Made by a program: the position numbers and the translations under genes. From an uncultured Enterobacteriaceae bacterium (lineage in GTDB: Bacteria; Pseudomonadota; Gammaproteobacteria; Enterobacterales; Enterobacteriaceae): 64,000 nucleotides of DNA. Within the stretch, counting starts at the first letter, position 1; every line of letters starts with the position of its first letter. This document shows, in pieces, positions 53,982 to 63,104 of the stretch. The DNA is taken from NCBI GenBank assembly GCA_936920625.1, contig CAKZHC010000016.1, positions 105,317 through 169,316 on the forward strand, read 5' to 3'. The notes below the pieces were generated by a model. The model searched no databases and had not been told where the DNA came from. It was given only the letters and a program-made list of their open reading frames with translations.

Positions 53982-54887
53982 ATGAGCTGGATTGAACGAA
54001 TACTCAGTAAAAGCGCTACTCCTTCACACAAATCTAGCATTCCTGAAGGTGTATGGACTAAGTGTGATAGTTGTTGTCAGGTGCTTTATCGTGCTGAGCT
54101 GGAGCGTAATCTTCAGGTTTGCCCCAAGTGTGATCACCACATGCGTATGCATGCACGTGCGCGTCTTCATAACCTGCTTGATAAGGACACGCAAACGGAA
54201 CTGGGTAGCGAACTGGAACCTAAGGATATCTTAAAGTTTCGCGACTCTAAAAAGTACAAAGACCGCCTGAGTGCGGCACAAAAAGCGACAGAAGAAAAAG
54301 ATGCTCTGATAGTAATGAAAGGCAAATTGCACGGCATACCGGTGGTAGCGTGTGCGTTTGAGTTTGCCTTTATGGGGGGCTCGATGGGGTCAGTAGTCGG
54401 CGCCCGTTTTGTCCGTGCTGTTGAGCAGGTACTGGAGGATAGTTGTCCGCTTATCTGTTTTTCCGCTTCGGGGGGGGCCCGTATGCAGGAAGCGCTGATG
54501 TCGTTGATGCAGATGGCCAAAACCTGTGCGGCACTTGCCAAAATGCGGGAGCGTGGCCTGCCTTATATTTCTGTCATGACCGACCCGACTATGGGTGGTG
54601 TTTCTGCCAGTTTCGCTATGCTGGGTGATTTGAATGTAGCAGAGCCGAAAGCTCTCATTGGTTTTGCCGGGCCGCGGGTTATCGAACAGACGGTTCGTGA
54701 AAAACTGCCGGAAGGTTTCCAGCGGAGCGAATTTCTGATTGAAAAAGGGGCGATTGACATGATTATACGCCGCCCGGAGATACGCTTAAAACTGGCGTGT
54801 CTTCTGGCAAAACTGATGAATCTGCCCACACCAAAAGATGAACCTGTGCTGGCAGATAATAAAATTATATCTGACCCGAATAATTGA
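53982..54887 (+). CDS. accD: Acetyl-CoA carboxylase carboxyltransferase beta subunit
   Basis: With AccA transfers the carboxyl group from biotin to acetyl-CoA, giving malonyl-CoA for fatty acids. 301 residues (E. coli 304). The N-terminal zinc finger has C28, C31, C47 and C50 (CDSC and CPKC). The crotonase-fold core contains FMGGSMGSVVGARF and SASGGARMQEAL. It begins 188 bases after guaC, directly beyond the break in E. coli gene order. folC follows after 55 bases, as in E. coli. Confidence 0.97.
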   Translation: MSWIERILSKSATPSHKSSIPEGVWTKCDSCCQVLYRAELERNLQVCPKCDHHMRMHARARLHNLLDKDTQTELGSELEPKDILKFRDSKKYKDRLSAAQKATEEKDALIVMKGKLHGIPVVACAFEFAFMGGSMGSVVGARFVRAVEQVLEDSCPLICFSASGGARMQEALMSLMQMAKTCAALAKMRERGLPYISVMTDPTMGGVSASFAMLGDLNVAEPKALIGFAGPRVIEQTVREKLPEGFQRSEFLIEKGAIDMIIRRPEIRLKLACLLAKLMNLPTPKDEPVLADNKIISDPNN

Positions 54888-54942
54888 CATATAATAGCGG
54901 ACTATTCGTTCCGTCTTATAAATTACGGCAAATACGGTACAA

Positions 54943-56187
54943 ATGAAAATTTTTCCCATACCTGAAGCCACGTCGCCTCTGGCCACGTGGCTTAGTCATC
55001 TGGCCCGGCTGCACCCTCAGGCAATTGAAATGGGACTGGACCGTATCCGTCGGGTAGCCTGTGAGATGAATCTCGCTAAACCTGCACCTTTTGTTTTTAT
55101 GGTAGCAGGTACAAATGGCAAGGGGACGACCTGCCGCACAATGGAAATGCTGCTAATAGCAGCAGGGTATCGTGTTGGTGTTTACAGTTCTCCACACCTG
55201 ATAAGTTACACCGAACGTGTGCGGATTCAGGGAGAGGAACTGGCAGAATCGCTCCACACCGCCTCTTTCTCTGAAGTTGAAGTGAGCCGCGGGAATATCT
55301 CACTGACCTTTTTTGAATACAGCACTTTATCTGCACTTAAGCTGTTTATGGATGCAAAGCTTGATGTTGTTATTCTGGAGGTCGGGCTGGGAGGCCGTCT
55401 TGATGCGACTAATATTGTTGACGCCGACATGGCCATTATAACGACTATTGCACTTGATCATACAGACAGGCTGGGTTGTGATCGTGAATCTATCGGTCGC
55501 GAAAAAGCCGGCATTTTCCGTCAGGATAAAGCGGCCGTAATCGGTGAGTCAGAGATGCCTGACAGTATTGCAGAGGTGGCAAAATCGACAGGAACCATGT
55601 TGTTACGCCGTAATCATGACTGGACTTTGACCTCAAACGGAGACGTCTGGACGTTCAGTGACGCCCGTGGAGAGCTGTGCAACCTGCCTTTGCCTCAGGT
55701 GCCAGTGGAAAATGCAGCAACAGCACTTGCGGCACTGCGTGCTTCCGGCCTGAATGTCAGCGAAGAGATTATTCGCCGGCACATCCAGCAGGTGCAGCTG
55801 GCAGGGCGTTTTCAAATCATACAACGATCCCCCCGTATCATAATGGACGTGGCCCATAATCCCCATGCTGCGGCTTGGCTTGCGGCTAAGCTTGCTGCAT
55901 TGAACCCATTGGGTAAGGTACATGTGGTAGTAGGGATGCTTTTGGATAAAGATATTCCGGGAACATTAGCTAATCTTTTGGGAATTGGCCATTGCTGGTA
56001 TTGCGCGACACTTGAAGAAGACCGAGGCGCCAGTGCTGAACTGTTACGCTCTTACTTACCTTCAGGAAAATGCTATAAATCAGTAGAGCAGGCGTGGCAG
56101 GCAGCCATTGCACAGGCCGGTGACCAGGATATTGTGCTGGTATGTGGCTCGTTTCATACTGTATCTCAGGTGATGAAAATTATTTAG
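54943..56187 (+). CDS. folC: Dihydrofolate synthase / folylpolyglutamate synthase
   Basis: Adds glutamate to dihydropteroate and extends folate polyglutamates. 414 residues (E. coli 422). The ATP loop GTNGKGT is at 56-62, and YSSPHLISYTERVRIQGEEL is near 84. The glycine motif LEVGLGGRLDATN and DVAHNPHAA in the C-terminal half are present. In the accD-folC-dedD-cvpA-purF cluster. Intact; the C-terminus is a little shorter than E. coli. Confidence 0.96.
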   Translation: MKIFPIPEATSPLATWLSHLARLHPQAIEMGLDRIRRVACEMNLAKPAPFVFMVAGTNGKGTTCRTMEMLLIAAGYRVGVYSSPHLISYTERVRIQGEELAESLHTASFSEVEVSRGNISLTFFEYSTLSALKLFMDAKLDVVILEVGLGGRLDATNIVDADMAIITTIALDHTDRLGCDRESIGREKAGIFRQDKAAVIGESEMPDSIAEVAKSTGTMLLRRNHDWTLTSNGDVWTFSDARGELCNLPLPQVPVENAATALAALRASGLNVSEEIIRRHIQQVQLAGRFQIIQRSPRIIMDVAHNPHAAAWLAAKLAALNPLGKVHVVVGMLLDKDIPGTLANLLGIGHCWYCATLEEDRGASAELLRSYLPSGKCYKSVEQAWQAAIAQAGDQDIVLVCGSFHTVSQVMKII

Positions 56188-56200
56188 ATGGAGGAGCGTA

Positions 56201-56848
56201 GTGGCCAGTAAGTTTCAGAATCGTCTGGTAGGTACTCTCATTCTGGTCGCTCTGGGAGTTATCATTCTGCCGGGCATACTGGATGGCAGAAAAAAACACT
56301 ACAAAGAAGAATTTGCGGCAATTCCTCTGGCCCCTAAGCCAGGCGATGCTAACAGAATGGATGCAACCGCAACACCATCACTGGAGCCATTACCTGCCCA
56401 GTCGCCTGTAGCTGGAAGTTCCGCGGAAGACGGTGCACGGGCGGATAACCAAAAAAAAGACACCCCGGACGCTGAGGATGGTGGGATTTCCGCGCCATCC
56501 TCGCAGCCTGCAGATAAATCAGTTGAAAAACCGCTATCGTCATCTGAAGTAGCAGAAGCTGGCAAGCCTAAAGGGAATCTGCCTAAGTCCGGGAGGCAGT
56601 CAGGCGGTGAAGCGTGGGTTGTTCAGGTAGGCTCATTTATTAATGCTGCCAACGCAAATGAAATTGTGGCGAAGTTGCGTCTGTCCGGCTACCGGGCCTA
56701 TACGCTGCCTGCGACGCCAGTACAGGGGAAGATCACCCGAGTACTCGTTGGGCCGGATACATCGAAAGCGAAGATGCAGGCCGCTCTCAGCGAGCTGCAT
56801 AGTCTTACCGGTTTGCAGGGTGTGATCAAACCCTACACTGTACCCTGA
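56201..56848 (+). CDS. dedD: Cell division protein DedD (SPOR domain)
   Basis: Inner-membrane protein that binds denuded septal glycans and supports constriction. 215 residues with a GTG start 5 bases after GGAGGAG (E. coli 220). One transmembrane helix is near residues 8-25 (GTLILVALGVIILPGI). A long Pro/Ala/Ser/Glu-rich linker follows. The SPOR domain is at about 136-213, from AWVVQVGSFINAANANEIV to the C-terminus. Normal architecture. Confidence 0.95.
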   Translation: MASKFQNRLVGTLILVALGVIILPGILDGRKKHYKEEFAAIPLAPKPGDANRMDATATPSLEPLPAQSPVAGSSAEDGARADNQKKDTPDAEDGGISAPSSQPADKSVEKPLSSSEVAEAGKPKGNLPKSGRQSGGEAWVVQVGSFINAANANEIVAKLRLSGYRAYTLPATPVQGKITRVLVGPDTSKAKMQAALSELHSLTGLQGVIKPYTVP

Positions 56849-57037
56849 ACCCCCCCGGTTATATCCGACGATACGCCTTAATCAGGTGTCTTCAATACAA
56901 TTGACGAAATGATTTTAAGTCAGGTGAATCATCCCCCGATGGTCTTTAGTCATTTTGAAAAGCTCGCGTAAACACTCTTTTTTTCTGTTAAAATCCTTTC
57001 CCGACTGGATACTGGGATTTGCTTTCTGGAATAGCTG

Positions 57038-57523
57038 ATGAACTGGATCGATTACGCCATTATTGCAATAGTAAGTTTCTCGGCACTGGTCAGCCTGATC
57101 CGTGGTTTTGTGCGCGAAGCGCTGTCACTGGTTACCTGTGTCGGCGCGTTTTTTATCGCCAGTCATTACTACTCTTATCTTGCAGTCTGGTTTACCGGTT
57201 TTAATAATCTGTCTGTTCGCAATGGTGTAGCCATCGCGGCATTATTTATTGCCACATTGCTGGCTGGTGCGATAGTCAATTATGTGATAGGGCAACTGGT
57301 GAGTAAAACAGGTCTGTCCGGGACTGATAGGGTTTTAGGGGTATGTTTTGGTGCAATACGTGGGATATTGATCGTTGCAGCTATCCTGTTTTTTCTCGAT
57401 ACTTTTACTGGGTTCTCTAAATCTTCTGACTGGCAGCAGTCTCAGCTGGTCCCACGATTTGGCCCTGTCATTCAGTGGTTTTTTAACTATTTGAGAAATA
57501 CGTCGAGTTTTATGCCTCTCTGA
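57038..57523 (+). CDS. cvpA: Colicin V production protein CvpA
   Basis: Inner-membrane protein with four predicted transmembrane helices, needed in E. coli for colicin V production and for tolerance to envelope stress such as bile salts. 161 residues (E. coli 162). N-terminus NWIDYAIIAIVSFSALVSL, then LIRGFVREALSL; the central GLSGTDRVLGVCFGAIRGI is nearly identical to E. coli. It is upstream of purF, with which it normally shares a PurR-controlled transcript. The expected PurR site is poor here. Confidence 0.94.
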   Translation: MNWIDYAIIAIVSFSALVSLIRGFVREALSLVTCVGAFFIASHYYSYLAVWFTGFNNLSVRNGVAIAALFIATLLAGAIVNYVIGQLVSKTGLSGTDRVLGVCFGAIRGILIVAAILFFLDTFTGFSKSSDWQQSQLVPRFGPVIQWFFNYLRNTSSFMPL

Positions 57524-57558
57524 TCACATTGGGGTAACGGCTATGAGGAAATTACAGT

Positions 57559-59076
57559 ATGTGTGGGATTGTTGGCATCGCCGGGGTGATGCCGGTAAAT
57601 CAGTCGATTTATGATGCCTTAACGGTGCTTCAGCATCGCGGTCAGGATGCTGCGGGAATTGCCACTATTGATGCCAATAACTGTTTTCGTCTGCGTAAAG
57701 CTAATGGGCTGGTCAGAGATGTGTTTGAAGCACGCCATATGCAGCGTCTACAGGGCAGAATAGGCATAGGGCATGTGCGTTATCCCACAGCCGGCAGTTC
57801 GAGTGCGTCGGAAGCTCAGCCTTTTTATGTCAACTCTCCATTTGGGATAACACTGGCGCATAACGGTAATTTAACTAACGCCCGTCAGCTGCATGCTCAG
57901 CTTTTTAGCGCCGGACGCCGTCATATCAATACCAGCTCTGATTCTGAAATTCTGTTAAATGTTTTTGCCCGGGAGCTGGATCGTTTTCAACATTACCCAC
58001 TGGAAGCTACTCAGATATTCGCCGCTGTTGAGGCTCTGCACCAGCAGGTGCGCGGTGCTTACGCCTGTGTGGCGATGGTTATTGGTCATGGTATGGTGGC
58101 GTTCCGTGATCCTAACGGTATCCGCCCTCTGGTATTAGGCAGGCGCGTGTTGCCAGGCAAGCAGACGGAGTACATGGTAGCGTCTGAAAGCGTGGCATTA
58201 GATACGCTGGGTTTTGAACTGCTGCGTGATGTGGCTCCCGGCGAGGCTATCTATATTGATCTGGCCGGACAGTTATTAACCCATCAGTGTGTAAAAAATC
58301 CACGCCATACCCCGTGCCTGTTTGAATATGTTTACTTTGCCCGTCCTGACTCTTGTATTGACCAAATCTCAGTCTACAGCGCCCGAGTGCGCATGGGTAC
58401 CAAACTGGGTGAAAAAATAGCCAGGATTTGGCCGGCGCTGGATATTGATGTAGTGATCCCTGTCCCGGAAACCGCGACAGATATTGCACTGGAAATTGCG
58501 CGCATCCTGAAGAAACCTTACCGACAGGGATTCGTTAAAAATCGCTATGTCGGACGCACTTTTATCATGCCTGGTCAGCAAATGCGCCATAATGCTGTGC
58601 GCCGTAAACTCAATGTCAACCGTGCTGAATTTCGCGGTAAAAATGTACTGCTGGTTGATGACTCGGTCGTGCGTGGCACTACATCGGGGCAGATTATTCA
58701 GATGTCCCGCGAGGCGGGTGCAAACAAGGTTTATCTGGCGTCAGCAGCACCGGAAATTCGCTTTCCTAATGTTTATGGAATTGATATGCCGAGTGCAACG
58801 GAACTGATTGCGCATAACCGTAATGTGGAAGAGATCCGTCAGTTTATCAAGGCAGACGGGTTGATCTTCCAGGATCTGAATGATCTTATCGATGCAGTAA
58901 GGGAGGAGAATCCAGCTATTAGTCAGTTCGAGTCTTCAGTTTTCGATGGTGTTTACATCACTAACGACGTCGATCAAAGCTATCTGGATTATCTTCAGTC
59001 ACTGCGTAATGATGATGCAAAGGTGCTGGCTCGTCAGAATGAAGTAGAGAATCTGGAAATTCATAATGAAAACTGA
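57559..59076 (+). CDS. purF: Amidophosphoribosyltransferase
   Basis: First committed step of de novo purine synthesis: PRPP and glutamine give phosphoribosylamine. 505 residues, as in E. coli. The catalytic nucleophile is the cysteine right after the start methionine (MCGIVGIAG). The glutamine-site HRGQDAAGI follows. The PRPP loop VLLVDDSVVRGTTS is near 363-376. It lies 35 bases after cvpA. Intact. Confidence 0.97.
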   Translation: MCGIVGIAGVMPVNQSIYDALTVLQHRGQDAAGIATIDANNCFRLRKANGLVRDVFEARHMQRLQGRIGIGHVRYPTAGSSSASEAQPFYVNSPFGITLAHNGNLTNARQLHAQLFSAGRRHINTSSDSEILLNVFARELDRFQHYPLEATQIFAAVEALHQQVRGAYACVAMVIGHGMVAFRDPNGIRPLVLGRRVLPGKQTEYMVASESVALDTLGFELLRDVAPGEAIYIDLAGQLLTHQCVKNPRHTPCLFEYVYFARPDSCIDQISVYSARVRMGTKLGEKIARIWPALDIDVVIPVPETATDIALEIARILKKPYRQGFVKNRYVGRTFIMPGQQMRHNAVRRKLNVNRAEFRGKNVLLVDDSVVRGTTSGQIIQMSREAGANKVYLASAAPEIRFPNVYGIDMPSATELIAHNRNVEEIRQFIKADGLIFQDLNDLIDAVREENPAISQFESSVFDGVYITNDVDQSYLDYLQSLRNDDAKVLARQNEVENLEIHNEN

Positions 59077-59142
59077 TTCCAGATTGACTACTTATGCGGT
59101 TGTAAGCTGGCAGTAACTGGGTCTGTTTTTTCAGGAAAAAGA

Positions 59143-59718
59143 ATGAAACGACTTATTATTGGCATCTCAGGCGCCAGCGGGGCGATATATGGTGTCAGAT
59201 TGCTTCAGGTGCTGCAAACAGTGCCAGCAGCAGAAACCCATCTGATACTCAGTCAGACCGCCCGACAGACTCTGGCACTCGAAACCGATTACAGTGTGCG
59301 TGACGTTCAAGCGATGGCGGATGTGGTACATGATTGCCGTGATATGTCCGCTTCTGTCTCTTCAGGTTCATTTCGTACCCATGGAATGGTGATTATTCCC
59401 TGCTCAATGAAAACCCTGTCAGGAGTAGTGCATAGCTACAGTGATGGTCTGTTAACTCGTGCTGCCGATGTGACACTAAAAGAACATCGTGCACTGGTGT
59501 TGTGTGTACGTGAGACGCCGTTGCATCTGGGGCATTTGCGGTTGATGTGCCAGGCTTCAGAGATGGGGGCGGTGATTATGCCTCCGGTGCCCGCATTTTA
59601 TCATCGGCCAGCCCGGCTACAGGATATTGTTGACCAGACGGTCAACCGGGTGCTGGATCAATTTGGTATTCAACTGGAAAACGATCTCTTTGCCCGCTGG
59701 CAGGGAAAGAGCAGGTAA
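59143..59718 (+). CDS. ubiX: Flavin prenyltransferase UbiX
   Basis: Makes the prenylated FMN cofactor used by the decarboxylase UbiD in ubiquinone synthesis. 191 residues (E. coli 189). The flavodoxin-like N-terminus IGISGASGAIYGVRLLQ, the acceptor loop PCSMKTLSGV and RETPLHLGHLRLM are intact. It retains its E. coli position after purF. Confidence 0.95.
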   Translation: MKRLIIGISGASGAIYGVRLLQVLQTVPAAETHLILSQTARQTLALETDYSVRDVQAMADVVHDCRDMSASVSSGSFRTHGMVIIPCSMKTLSGVVHSYSDGLLTRAADVTLKEHRALVLCVRETPLHLGHLRLMCQASEMGAVIMPPVPAFYHRPARLQDIVDQTVNRVLDQFGIQLENDLFARWQGKSR

Positions 59719-59923
59719 CTTGGACTATTGATCATCCTTACGTCCCCGATTGGGTCATCTCAGTTACGGCAGAAACAGAGAAATAATGTACTGCCCGTTT
59801 CGATGGAGAGGTGGTGATTTCTTTCATGCAGCCCAAAGACGGGTATTCAGGAAATCAAATTGTGCACTGCCTGGGGAAAATAGTGCTAAGGTAAATGTAG
59901 AAATATCACAACCGAGAGTTCTG

Positions 59924-60691
59924 ATGAACAGGCAGATTCCAATATTTTTTCTGTTGCTGGTGCTCATTACTCCCCCCCTATTTGTCCACGCTGAAATACC
60001 GCGGTTTCTCCGTATCGGCCTTGCTCCTGGTTATGCCCCAATGGAGTCAAAAAACGCTCAGGGGGAGCTGACAGGTTTTGATATTGATTTGACAAATGAA
60101 ATTTGCCGTCGCATTCAGACTAAATGCATTTATATTGAGCGCGATTTTAATGACCTTATTCCCGCATTAAAAAGCCGACAGATTGATGCGATTGTGTCCG
60201 CGCTGTCGATTACAAAGCAGCGCAGGCAGGAGATTGCTTTTTCTGAAAAGCTTTATGCGTCAGATGCCCGACTTATAGCGTTGCGAGGATCATCTGCAAT
60301 GCCCGATATTAGTGTACTGAAAGGCAAAAAAATAGGTCTGGTGCGGGGCAGTACCGAGCAAATTTATGCTGATCTCTACTGGCGTTCCTATGGGATAGCC
60401 ATCATCCCCTATGTTAATCAGGATCAGGTGTATCAGGATTTACTGTGCGGCCGGCTGGATGCTGCTTTTCAGGATGAGGTGACAGCACACGCTGGATTTC
60501 TCGATCAGCCGCTTGGAAAGCCTTTTGCCTTTGCTGGTCCGGCAGTGCGCGAGCGTGAGATTTTTGGTATGGGAACGGCTGTTGGCCTGCCAAAAAATAA
60601 TCACGGGCTCAAGAAGGCTATTGATGATGCTATCGCATCAATGCGGCAGGACGGAACTTACGATAAATTAGCCAGAAAGTATTTCCATTAA
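59924..60691 (+). CDS. hisJ: Periplasmic histidine/lysine/arginine-binding protein (HisJ/ArgT family)
   Basis: Basic amino-acid binding protein of an ABC importer. 255 residues from ATG 59924, with a signal peptide MNRQIPIFFLLLVLITPPLF ending near VHA. Family segments match HisJ: RIGLAPGYAPMESKNAQGEL, GFDIDLTNEICRRI and FQDEVTAHAGFLDQPLGK, and the end KLARKYF. E. coli has argT and hisJ in tandem followed by hisQMP; here one copy stands alone and no permease or ATPase genes follow. The open frame extends back to 59750 but has no ribosome-binding site or signal peptide there. Whether it is HisJ or ArgT cannot be settled by eye. Confidence 0.88.
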   Translation: MNRQIPIFFLLLVLITPPLFVHAEIPRFLRIGLAPGYAPMESKNAQGELTGFDIDLTNEICRRIQTKCIYIERDFNDLIPALKSRQIDAIVSALSITKQRRQEIAFSEKLYASDARLIALRGSSAMPDISVLKGKKIGLVRGSTEQIYADLYWRSYGIAIIPYVNQDQVYQDLLCGRLDAAFQDEVTAHAGFLDQPLGKPFAFAGPAVREREIFGMGTAVGLPKNNHGLKKAIDDAIASMRQDGTYDKLARKYFH

Positions 60692-60813
60692 TGCACAGGA
60701 ACTCATAATGCCAGGCAGAGCAGGCACGCACTAATCAGCTCAGCGGGACAGCGTATTTCACATTTCCTGATGGCAGCCTGCATCCGGTTTGCCTTTCCCG
60801 GCCCCGGGCGAAT

Positions 60814-61716
60814 TCAAAGCAGGTCCACGAGTGCTGCTTCCAGTTCGCGAAAGCGGAACTGAAAACCAGAGTCATCAAGTTTTTTAGGGATCACGTGTTG
60901 TCCATCCAGTATCAGCGTTGCTGACTCACCCATGAGCAGGCGAAGTAACATTGCAGGTGTGCGCATTATTGTCGGGCGGTGGAGTACACGCCCAAGGGTG
61001 GAGGCAAACTGCTCATTACGCACCGCATAGGGGGCTACCATATTAACCGGCCCGTTTAAATTTTCATTTTCAAGCAGCCAGAATATCGCGTTAATCATAT
61101 CATCAATATGGATCCAGGAGAGGTACTGTTTGCCATCGCCAAGCGGGCCACCCAGTCCCAACTTAAACGGCATTACCATTTTTGGCAGAGCCCCAGCAGA
61201 TTTTGCAAGCACCACGCCAGTGCGTAACACGCAGACTCGTGTAGCAGGACTTGCTGCTGCCAGTGCCAGTGTTTCCCAACGGCTACAGAGCATATGAGTA
61301 AAGGACTTCTGGCCAGGGTCATCCTCTGCCACAATCAGATCACCACTATCGCCGTAAAAACCAATCGCAGAGCCTGATAGCAACACGCGTGGCGGGCTAT
61401 CACTATTATTTATCAGTGAAACAAGCTGTTCAGTGATATTCCAGCGACTATGGCACAGGCGCCGTTTTTGACGAGCGCACCAGCGTTTATCGGCAATTGG
61501 CTCCCCTGCCAGATTAATAACTACATCAATATCATTGAGATTGGCCTGTTGTTCCAGTCCGGACCATAGATCAACATTACTGCCGAGTTTGCGGCGGGCT
61601 GCAATAACATCTCGGGTAACAACGCTAACGTTGTGCTGCCGGATGAGCATCTCTTTTATCAAATAGCGACCAATTAACCCGGTCCCGCCAGTTAAAAGTA
61701 CATGCAAAGGGGCCAC
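60814..61716 (-). CDS. yfcH: NAD-dependent epimerase-like protein YfcH
   Basis: Extended SDR of the SulA/YfcH family (DUF1731 C-terminus). 300 residues (E. coli 297). The Rossmann motif TGGTGLIGRYLI is near 9-20, and NLAGEPIADKRW and SGSAIGFYGDSGD match E. coli. The function is unknown; the fold suggests a nucleotide-sugar or NAD-binding enzyme. A decayed partial copy of its 5' end lies just upstream at 61847-61900. Confidence 0.93.
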   Translation of the reverse strand: MAPLHVLLTGGTGLIGRYLIKEMLIRQHNVSVVTRDVIAARRKLGSNVDLWSGLEQQANLNDIDVVINLAGEPIADKRWCARQKRRLCHSRWNITEQLVSLINNSDSPPRVLLSGSAIGFYGDSGDLIVAEDDPGQKSFTHMLCSRWETLALAAASPATRVCVLRTGVVLAKSAGALPKMVMPFKLGLGGPLGDGKQYLSWIHIDDMINAIFWLLENENLNGPVNMVAPYAVRNEQFASTLGRVLHRPTIMRTPAMLLRLLMGESATLILDGQHVIPKKLDDSGFQFRFRELEAALVDLL

Positions 61717-61790
61717 TCCTGTCTCTGGAAATGAGTATATCTCTGTTCAGCATAGGTGAAATGCAATAATTTGCTGCTAAATTCACCATA
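61651..61790. repeat. Direct repeat, copy 1 (yfcH 5' end and leader)
   Basis: Covers the first codons of yfcH and its upstream leader. It matches 61847-61986 at a constant offset of 196 bases. I count about 34 of 50 identities in the coding block (61651-61700) and 24 of 30 in the distal block (61761-61790), with a diverged middle. This indicates an old tandem duplication. Confidence 0.65.
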
Positions 61791-61846
61791 ATTGCCGTGC
61801 GCAAGCTTACCTAAAATTGTGTTGTCCAGCGTCCAGCCAAGCCGCT

Positions 61847-61986
61847 TTTCTTAATCAAACAACGACCAGTTAATCCGATTTCTCCAGTGATAATTTATGT
61901 GATGGGGAATTTCTGTATCAGAAAGTGGCAATCTCACGACAGTATCGTGAGAGGAGAGCAATAATTTGCGGTGAAGTTCACCATAA
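61847..61986. repeat. Direct repeat, copy 2 (decayed yfcH 5' fragment)
   Basis: Decayed partner of 61651-61790, offset 196 bases. On the minus strand the coding part translates as IITGEIGLTGRCLIKK, recognisably the VLLTGGTGLIGRYLIK start of YfcH, but it has no start codon or ribosome-binding site and does not continue. The distal part keeps GCAATAATTTGC and TTCACCATAA. A 7-bp hairpin (CTCACGA/TCGTGAG) at 61934-61952 is in the diverged middle. It ends close to the yfcG stop. Confidence 0.65.
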
Positions 61987-62001
61987 CCTCCCGGCCAATA
62001 A

Positions 62002-62628
62002 TTATGTGGTTAACGCCAGTGCCATAGCCCGCTGCGTAGCCGGCCGGCTCTGAATGCGCGTAAACCAGTTGTGTACAGCGGGGTAGAGAGTGAGGTCAAT
62101 GCACTGGTGCCCATGCGTATTGACCCAGGGCCAGATAGCCATATCTGCAATGGTAAAATGGCCTCCTGCAACCCAGTGATGCTGCTCCAGCTGGCGATTA
62201 AGCACTGAATAAAGGTGCCGGGTTTTTAACTGGAATCGTTCAATCGCATAAGGCAGCGTCTGTGGTGCAATCTGGCTGAAGTGGTGATACTGGCCAAGCA
62301 TGGGGCCAAAATCGGAAGTCTGCCAGAACAGCCACTGTAAAGTGATGGCTCGTTCCCGCCATTCAGCGCTGAGGAATTTTCCCGTTTTTTCGCTGAGATA
62401 AATGAGTATGGCTCCCGACTCAAACATTGTCACTGCCGTACCGTTATTAACTGGCTTATGATCAACCATAGCTGGAATTTTGTTATTGGGAGAGAGGGCA
62501 AGAAAATCTGGATCAAACTGCACCTGGCGATTAGCGATATGGTGAAGCCGGTAGGGAAGAGAGCACTCTTCTAAAAGCAGGGTGATTTTTTGTCCTTCTG
62601 GCGTCGCTGCGTAATAAAGTTCAATCAT
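62002..62628 (-). CDS. yfcG: Glutathione S-transferase-like disulfide reductase YfcG
   Basis: Nu-class GST homologue; in E. coli YfcG reduces disulfides with glutathione and resists peroxides. 208 residues (E. coli 215). N-terminal thioredoxin-like domain MIELYYAATPEGQKITLLLEE, with SPNNKIPAMVDH and FESGAILIYLSEKTG forming the glutathione site. The helical domain contains LQWLFWQTSDFGPMLGQYHHF. Slight C-terminal shortening. Neighbours folX and yfcE of E. coli are missing on either side. Confidence 0.94.
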   Translation of the reverse strand: MIELYYAATPEGQKITLLLEECSLPYRLHHIANRQVQFDPDFLALSPNNKIPAMVDHKPVNNGTAVTMFESGAILIYLSEKTGKFLSAEWRERAITLQWLFWQTSDFGPMLGQYHHFSQIAPQTLPYAIERFQLKTRHLYSVLNRQLEQHHWVAGGHFTIADMAIWPWVNTHGHQCIDLTLYPAVHNWFTRIQSRPATQRAMALALTT

Positions 62629-63104
62629 GGCGTTATCCGTTAACTTGACATGTCACATCATTGTATTAGAAATCCAATGCAATCTCACATGGAATGAAGT
62701 TGGTAGTTTTCTGGAAAATTGATATACACGAGGCGCTGAAGGCCACTGTGTGGTTTTACAACATCAATGGCAAAAAGTTTTTCCGATTTTTTAAAAATAA
62801 GAGCAGCAGGTCTGACTATCCAGAAGGTTAACCTGTTATCAATCAGCCGCATCACTGCCCCTTACGGATGCTTTGTCCGGCCCGGCTCCGGGTAACAGAA
62901 AGCATGTGCACCTCAGCAGACAAAAGGAATTGCTGGTAAGCTGCCAGCCAATGGTAATATTCTCCAGGTAGTTGTGTATTACTTATGTAAATTTTAGATT
63001 AAATTTTTGTTGTTGATCAGGTGCTACTAATGTGATTCGTCAGTGTACTGGCCTACAGGAAATGGAAACTGATCAGGACGCGCAATCATATAAGGTGCAA
63101 GATA
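62629..63104. other. Spacer between yfcG and yfcD
   Basis: About 475 bases where E. coli has yfcE and yfcF. No remnant of those is recognisable. A TTGACA at about 62644 followed 16 bases later by TAGAAA may be a plus-strand promoter, though no gene follows directly. The rest appears non-coding. Confidence 0.4.

Noticed and set aside
59750..59923. N-terminal extension of the hisJ-like frame
   Set aside because: The extension would bury a normal signal peptide; the ATG at 59924 fits the family length.
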